Source: S139-23 sp047639315
GTDB taxonomy: Bacteria; Planctomycetota; GCA-002687715; DRQF01
Assembly: GCA_047639315.1 (NCBI GenBank)
Contig: JBLINQ010000009.1
Coordinates: forward strand, 1-64,000
Reading direction: 5' to 3'
DNA length: 64,000 nucleotides
Position 1 is the stretch's first letter. Every line of letters begins with the position of its first letter. A program made the position numbers and the translations under genes. A model generated the notes under the pieces. The model worked only from the letters and a program-made list of their open reading frames with translations, ran no database searches and was not told the origin of the DNA. Below are positions 59,810 to 64,000 of the stretch, piece after piece.

Positions 59810-62278
59810 TTACTTCGCTTCTTCAAAAAGATCAGCAAACTCTTGCCAGAAGGACTGCCATGGGGCTGGAGCCTGCGGGCCCCGCACGTCCTTGAATGCC
59901 AAGTCGGAGGTCCAGGTTTCGAGAGCTGTCATGGCTCCCGCAGCAGATCTTCCACCGGCCTTTACTTGCACCAAGCGAATGACCAAGTCCTGTCGTAGCC
60001 AAGTTAGAGCCTGATCGAAATTCTTGGCCCGCGCGGCCGACCAGGCGGCGTTGTAACGGTGACTCTGATTGAGGTCATCTGCCAAAGACGGGTCTTTGGT
60101 GAAGGCAGCCTGATAGAGTTCTGTCGCCAAAGCAAAGTCATTCTTCACGATTGCGACTTGGGCCACGTCCAACATGGTCCGGGGCTTCAGGGTCGAGCGC
60201 GTCTTTTCTTTTAGCTGATCATAGTTGGCGAGAGCCGACCGGCGTCCAATTGACTGATCACGTAGCATTCGAGCTAACTTGGCTAACTCAGAATTCTGGA
60301 GATCAGGTCGACGCGCAACAGCAGCAAAAGTGTCGCTAGCGCCACCAAAGTCACCCTGTTTCTGTTGGATCAGTCCGAGCTGACACATCACCCGAGCGTC
60401 CGTCTTATCGAGAGTAAAAGCCTTCTCAATCGCCACCTTCGCCTCGTCGAAGCGCCACGCAGCTTCAAGGGCGCGCGAATAGTCGATCCAGATTTGCGCA
60501 TTGTAGTCATTTATCGATAAAGCCGTTTCAAAAGACTCGATGGACTCATCAAACTCGCCCCGCGCCCGCAGAATTCCTCCTCTGATCCAATAGACTTCGT
60601 GCGAGCTCGCACCATAGGCGATGGCCCGATCGATTGAGGCTCGGGATTCACGTAATCGATGAAGCTTCATCAAGGCCAATGCCTTGTAAGAATGAGAAAT
60701 AGCATAGCGCGACTGAATCCGAATTGCCTTGTTGTGGACTTCGAGTGCCTCGTCGAATCGTCCGGCCGACAACAGCGCCCCACCGTAGGCATTCCAGGAA
60801 TAGGGAACCGCCGGAGCCAACTCGGTCGACTTCTTAGCAGCAGCCATCGCTATGGCATAGTTGCCGTTAATGGTCTCCAGCTGAGCCAACAGAATGAAGT
60901 TGAGGCTGTAGCTCGGATTAAGTGCCATTGACTTGTCGAGGAGTTCACGAGTCTTGACGTAGTCGCGTTCACCTTTGGCCTTGGCGGCAAAGTAGTAGTA
61001 CGCCCGCCCATTGTGCGGTGCTTCCTCAAGAACTGCCTCCCACATGAGATCTTCATTGGAATAGAGGTGATTGCGCCGATGCGTCGCCACACCGAGAGCG
61101 AGATAACAGACCAAGACGAGCCCCATGACAAGGCGAAGTGAAAGGCCGCGCTTAGCCAAGAGCCACGCTACCAAGGCCGCTGCCAAGGTGATGAGGGAAG
61201 CCGAGGAAAGATACATCCGATGTTCGGCAATCGGATCGTTGATTGGAATCACACTCGACGTCGGCGTGAGGATCAGGAAGCAGGAGAGGATGAGGAAAGC
61301 GATCTTTTTGCCGCGAGACAGAGAGTAAACACCAAATCCCAAAACCGCCAAGATGACGAATCCGGGTAGAACGGCATCCTTAATGCTCTCTGCCAGTTTC
61401 CAATTGTAGTCAAGGCACTGCCCCACTGGGGCAAACACCAGGCGGATATACCGCAACAAGACGGCTGGCTGGGTAAATAGGTACTCCCGAGGGGAGATCT
61501 GCGCCAGCCCCAGACCGGCACTGATATTGCTGCCACGAGACGCGTCACCACCCACAGTGAGATTCAAGAGTTGTCCGGTTGCCAAAGGCACCAGCCAGAT
61601 CGCACACAGCAAGGCATAACCGCGCCACCGCTTCCTCAATAACTCCTTGAACGACTGGGCCCAGAACAAGCGATCGTAGAGAATCGCGACCACCGGCAAA
61701 GAACCAATGACGATCTTCGTGCCCATGCCGAGAGAACCTGAGACTGCCGCCAAAACGAACCACGGCAGATACTTCTTCGCTGTGCAACCTCGCATGACGG
61801 CCCAAAGGCTCAGGAGGTAGAACATGCCCATGAGAGACTCAGCACGCTGCACGATGTAGGTGACCGACTCAGTCTGCAGGGGATGCACACCCCACAACAG
61901 GGCTACCGAGAAGGCGAACCATAACGGCGGAGGCAGCCAACTAGGAGGATCTTGCCAATGATTCAGCGTACCGCGAACGAGCAAGAACAACATCAGTACG
62001 CTGCCGAGATGGATCAGCAAGTTGAAGAGGTGATAACTCCAAGTGTCAAACTCAGAGATTTTGTAGTTGAGAGCAAAAGTGAGGCTGACGACCGGCTTCT
62101 TGCCCTTGAAGTGCAACCTGAGGGGAGTAAACGATTGAATACGACGGCTCTGCTCGATTTCTCGAGAATCGTCAAACACGTACCCACCCGCGAAACTGCT
62201 AAGCCATGGGAGAACGGTCAAGAGCAGCAGAAGCGGGATAACAAAGCGCTGAGTTGCCTGAGTCGCCGAAACCGTCAT
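59810..62278 (-). CDS. GT-C-like membrane protein with TPR repeats (TMTC-like)
   Basis: 822 residues. The first 420 hold about ten membrane helices; FAGGYVFDDSREIEQSRR carries the early Asp-Asp of GT-C enzymes and LWGVHPLQTESVTYIVQRAE is a phrase shared with O-mannosyltransferase/TMTC-type proteins. From about 430 to 750 there are TPR repeats (HNGRAYYYFAAKAKGERDYV, ALEVHNKAIRIQSRYAISHS, DFGGASDTFAAVARRPDLQ), probably facing the periplasm. TMTC-like proteins attach sugars to protein Ser/Thr, so protein glycosylation is a fair guess. The start overlaps the stop of the DUF2304 gene by ATGA, so the two are translationally coupled. Confidence 0.82.
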   Translation of the reverse strand: MTVSATQATQRFVIPLLLLLTVLPWLSSFAGGYVFDDSREIEQSRRIQSFTPLRLHFKGKKPVVSLTFALNYKISEFDTWSYHLFNLLIHLGSVLMLFLLVRGTLNHWQDPPSWLPPPLWFAFSVALLWGVHPLQTESVTYIVQRAESLMGMFYLLSLWAVMRGCTAKKYLPWFVLAAVSGSLGMGTKIVIGSLPVVAILYDRLFWAQSFKELLRKRWRGYALLCAIWLVPLATGQLLNLTVGGDASRGSNISAGLGLAQISPREYLFTQPAVLLRYIRLVFAPVGQCLDYNWKLAESIKDAVLPGFVILAVLGFGVYSLSRGKKIAFLILSCFLILTPTSSVIPINDPIAEHRMYLSSASLITLAAALVAWLLAKRGLSLRLVMGLVLVCYLALGVATHRRNHLYSNEDLMWEAVLEEAPHNGRAYYYFAAKAKGERDYVKTRELLDKSMALNPSYSLNFILLAQLETINGNYAIAMAAAKKSTELAPAVPYSWNAYGGALLSAGRFDEALEVHNKAIRIQSRYAISHSYKALALMKLHRLRESRASIDRAIAYGASSHEVYWIRGGILRARGEFDESIESFETALSINDYNAQIWIDYSRALEAAWRFDEAKVAIEKAFTLDKTDARVMCQLGLIQQKQGDFGGASDTFAAVARRPDLQNSELAKLARMLRDQSIGRRSALANYDQLKEKTRSTLKPRTMLDVAQVAIVKNDFALATELYQAAFTKDPSLADDLNQSHRYNAAWSAARAKNFDQALTWLRQDLVIRLVQVKAGGRSAAGAMTALETWTSDLAFKDVRGPQAPAPWQSFWQEFADLFEEAK

Positions 62279-62649
62279 GCAGTCTTGCCGTCCTTTGCCT
62301 GGTCTGTTTTTGCTTCGTCTTCCCTTTGAATCGCGACCTCACGAACGAGCAAGGTGATCTCGCGACTCAGTCGACGCGTTCGGGCGTAAACGAGAACCAG
62401 GCAGCAGCTGAGAAAAATGACGGCGCAGTAGAGCACCAAGAAGCGACCACTGTCGATGCCTACTGCGGAAGCGATCCGGTTGGAAATACTAGGATCAAGT
62501 GCAAGATAGCACATGGCACCCCAAACCACGGACCAGCGTAGGGCGTCGCCCAAACTGGCCTGGCCACGGAATTTGGCGATCCAAGTGCTCAGGAACAAAA
62601 AGCTCCCGATAAGCAGCACAATAATCCGAAAGTAGCTAAGTTGATCCAT
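62275..62649 (-). CDS. DUF2304 membrane protein
   Basis: About 124 residues with three hydrophobic helices (IIVLLIGSFLFLSTWIA, ALRWSVVWGAMCYLAL, FLVLYCAVIFLSCCLVLVYA) and the DUF2304 pattern of Arg/Trp-rich first loop, ALDPSISNRIASAVGID and a C-terminal charged helix (RTRRLSREITLLVREVAIQ). DUF2304 genes are usually found next to GT2 glycosyltransferases, as here, where the GT2 gene is divergent 150 bp away. Its role is unknown; it may help a lipid-linked sugar enzyme. The start MDQLSYFRI was chosen over a longer frame. Confidence 0.82.
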   Translation of the reverse strand: MDQLSYFRIIVLLIGSFLFLSTWIAKFRGQASLGDALRWSVVWGAMCYLALDPSISNRIASAVGIDSGRFLVLYCAVIFLSCCLVLVYARTRRLSREITLLVREVAIQREDEAKTDQAKDGKTA

Positions 62650-62797
62650 GAGGACATTTCTCCGGCAGTCGAGACCAGGATAGTTCATCCGGGGCCTTAT
62701 CCTCAATCTAAAAACTTGATGTTGATGCACTCAGGGCAAGTTTTGAGTAAAAACACGCCATGCACCAGGACCATTTGTTGGACACACAGCCAAAACC

Positions 62798-63796
62798 ATG
62801 AAAGTTAGCCTCGTCATTCCCGGTCGAAATTGCGCCGCCACCCTCCGGCCTTGCCTGGAGAGTGTGATTCCGATGCTCCAATCACCGGACTCCCCACTCA
62901 CAGAAGTGCTCTTTATTGACGATGGATCGACCGATGAGACGGCTGAAATTGCCAAGAAATCACCTGTCACCTACGTCTTGGGTGAAGGCAAGGGCCCTGG
63001 CGCCGCGCGCAACTTAGGCTGGCGCCGCGCTGTCAACGAATTGGTCTGGTTTATCGACTCCGACACCGTTGCCGCCCCAGACGCCTTAGACCACCTCGTC
63101 CCTCACATGGAAAACGAGGAAGTCGGTGGTGTTTCTGGGAGCTACGACAATGCCGTCCCCGACAGCCTCTTAGCCTGCTTGATTCATGAAGAGATCATCG
63201 AGCGGCACTTGGCGATGCCCACAGAGGTCAACTTCTTGGCCACCTTCAACGTCATCTACCGCCGTGAGATTCTGGCAGAGCTTGATGGTTTTGATGAACG
63301 CTACCTCAAGGCACAGGACGCAGAGTTCTCATTCCGCGTGATGGACTTAGGCAAGAAACTCCACTTCGACATCCGATCACGCGTGGCTCACCATCACGTC
63401 ACCGAACTTCGAAAATACTTGAGAGTCCAACGCCACCAAGGATTCTGGCGGGTCTACCTGCATCTTGAGCACGAAGGCCATTCCACTGGCGACTCCTACT
63501 CAAGCCTCCTCGACCACATTCAACCGCCCCTTGCCATGCTCTGCCTGGCCAGCCTGCCATTCACAATGGTCGGACTACCAGGGGCCTGGCTCATAGGCGC
63601 GCGCCTCATTTCAATTGGCCTATTCATCGCCCTCTTCGCTCTCCAGTTCCCGCTCACGGGCAAGCTGGTCAAGCGCACCAAGAAAGGCCGCTATTGGGCC
63701 TTCGCCCCGATGAGCTTCATCCGCGCCTTTGCCCGCGGCATCGGCATGTCGCTTGGCACCTGCCACTATTTCCTCAGCAAAAAGCCAACGAGTTAA
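62798..63796 (+). CDS. family 2 glycosyltransferase
   Basis: 332 residues. The GT-A fold opens with KVSLVIPGRNCAATLRPCL; LFIDDGSTDETAEIA binds the nucleotide, GKGPGAARNLGWRRA is the usual next segment, and WFIDSDTVAAPDAL contains the DxD metal site. YRREILAELDGFDERYLKAQ and AEFSFRVMDLGKKL give the acceptor-side region with the ED-type base (QDAEFSFR). Two or three hydrophobic helices near the C-terminus (about 245-290) anchor it in the membrane, so it probably transfers a sugar to a lipid carrier or an envelope glycan. The divergent DUF2304 gene is its probable partner. Confidence 0.93.
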   Translation: MKVSLVIPGRNCAATLRPCLESVIPMLQSPDSPLTEVLFIDDGSTDETAEIAKKSPVTYVLGEGKGPGAARNLGWRRAVNELVWFIDSDTVAAPDALDHLVPHMENEEVGGVSGSYDNAVPDSLLACLIHEEIIERHLAMPTEVNFLATFNVIYRREILAELDGFDERYLKAQDAEFSFRVMDLGKKLHFDIRSRVAHHHVTELRKYLRVQRHQGFWRVYLHLEHEGHSTGDSYSSLLDHIQPPLAMLCLASLPFTMVGLPGAWLIGARLISIGLFIALFALQFPLTGKLVKRTKKGRYWAFAPMSFIRAFARGIGMSLGTCHYFLSKKPTS

Positions 63797-63805
63797 AAAC
63801 TCAAG

Positions 63806-63825
63806 CTGGTTCGGTGCCGAACCAG
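63806..63825. other. perfect short hairpin after the GT2 gene
   Basis: CTGGTTCGG, two bases, CCGAACCAG, starting 10 bp after the stop. There is no T-run after it, so it is a possible but weak terminator. The remaining 170 bp to the window edge hold only a 63-codon minus-strand frame that I do not call. Confidence 0.5.
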
Positions 63826-64000
63826 GTGTAATCCACCACCCTCGAGCGGCGCCAAGCTCCCTCGCACTTGTAGCAAGGTGGCAACCGAACCTGGGAGCGC
63901 TTCCATGGATATCCGGGGCATCTACTCAGAGCCAAGCACATCCCACCTATCCATCCCCAAAAGGTAAGCATCACCAAAGGTGCCTGGCTCATGTTGGTAG

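Noticed and set aside
63801..63992. 63-codon minus-strand open frame at the right edge with a Cys-x-x-Cys
   Set aside because: Too short, at the edge, and without a ribosome-binding site or family-like motif.

Overview
The window looks like chromosomal DNA from a member of the Planctomycetota. The best markers are an operon encoding a DUF1549/DUF1553 protein, a DUF1501 protein and a 'planctomycete cytochrome C' (PSCyt1) protein fused to leucine-rich repeats. Others are a second PSCyt1-type cytochrome, large Ser/Thr kinases with TPR or PEGA/sulfatase-modifying-factor domains, and secreted proteins with a shared style of C-terminal beta domain. I see no rRNA, tRNA, CRISPR array, insertion sequence or phage gene. 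The genus cannot be fixed from what is here.

Layout. 1-6.9 kb: the 3' part of a formate dehydrogenase alpha subunit, purF, a large lipoprotein, a class V aminotransferase and an FHA membrane protein. 6.9-11.4 kb: the DUF1549-DUF1501-PSCyt1/LRR operon (minus strand). 11.6-13.4 kb: a decayed kinase-PEGA-FGE gene holding a perfect 22-bp inverted repeat. 13.7-20.5 kb: a membrane-anchored carboxypeptidase-regulatory-like protein, a radical SAM enzyme and an AsmA-like protein. 20.7-29.0 kb: a three-gene operon joined by ATGA overlaps. It encodes a 2035-residue transglutaminase-like/DUF4011/SF1 helicase/nuclease/DUF3320 protein, a pseudo-receiver-EAL protein and a glucokinase. 28.9-34.6 kb: an ABC importer (ATPase, permease, binding protein) downstream of a kinase-TPR gene on the same strand. 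34.6-45.6 kb: mostly housekeeping and stress genes, namely a TolB-M28-PDZ peptidase, saccharopine dehydrogenase, MetAP, CysS, SufE, a lipoprotein MsrB, a cobalamin/siderophore-type binding protein, HemN and a cyclophilin. 45.6-57.3 kb: an HNH protein, a cytochrome b562/c-type cytochrome pair, a GH18 chitinase, a thioredoxin-like/HEAT protein, a Gly-rich beta-helix protein, a CHAD-like/CYTH protein in unusual domain order, an EF-hand protein with a Lys-rich tail and an M28 peptidase. 57.7-63.8 kb: a glycan cluster with two polytopic GT-C-like proteins, a DUF2304 protein and a GT2 glycosyltransferase.

Themes. Export is common: lipoboxes, Sec signals, one Tat signal and many membrane anchors point to a cell busy with envelope proteins, extracellular polymer breakdown (chitinase, peptidases) and periplasmic redox chemistry. 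Convergent genes are packed tightly and several overlap at their 3' ends. The most unusual items are the helicase-EAL-glucokinase operon, the palindrome in the kinase-FGE pseudogene, the b562-cytochrome c pair and the CHAD-like/CYTH order. All functional statements are from sequence motifs read by eye; no database search was run.
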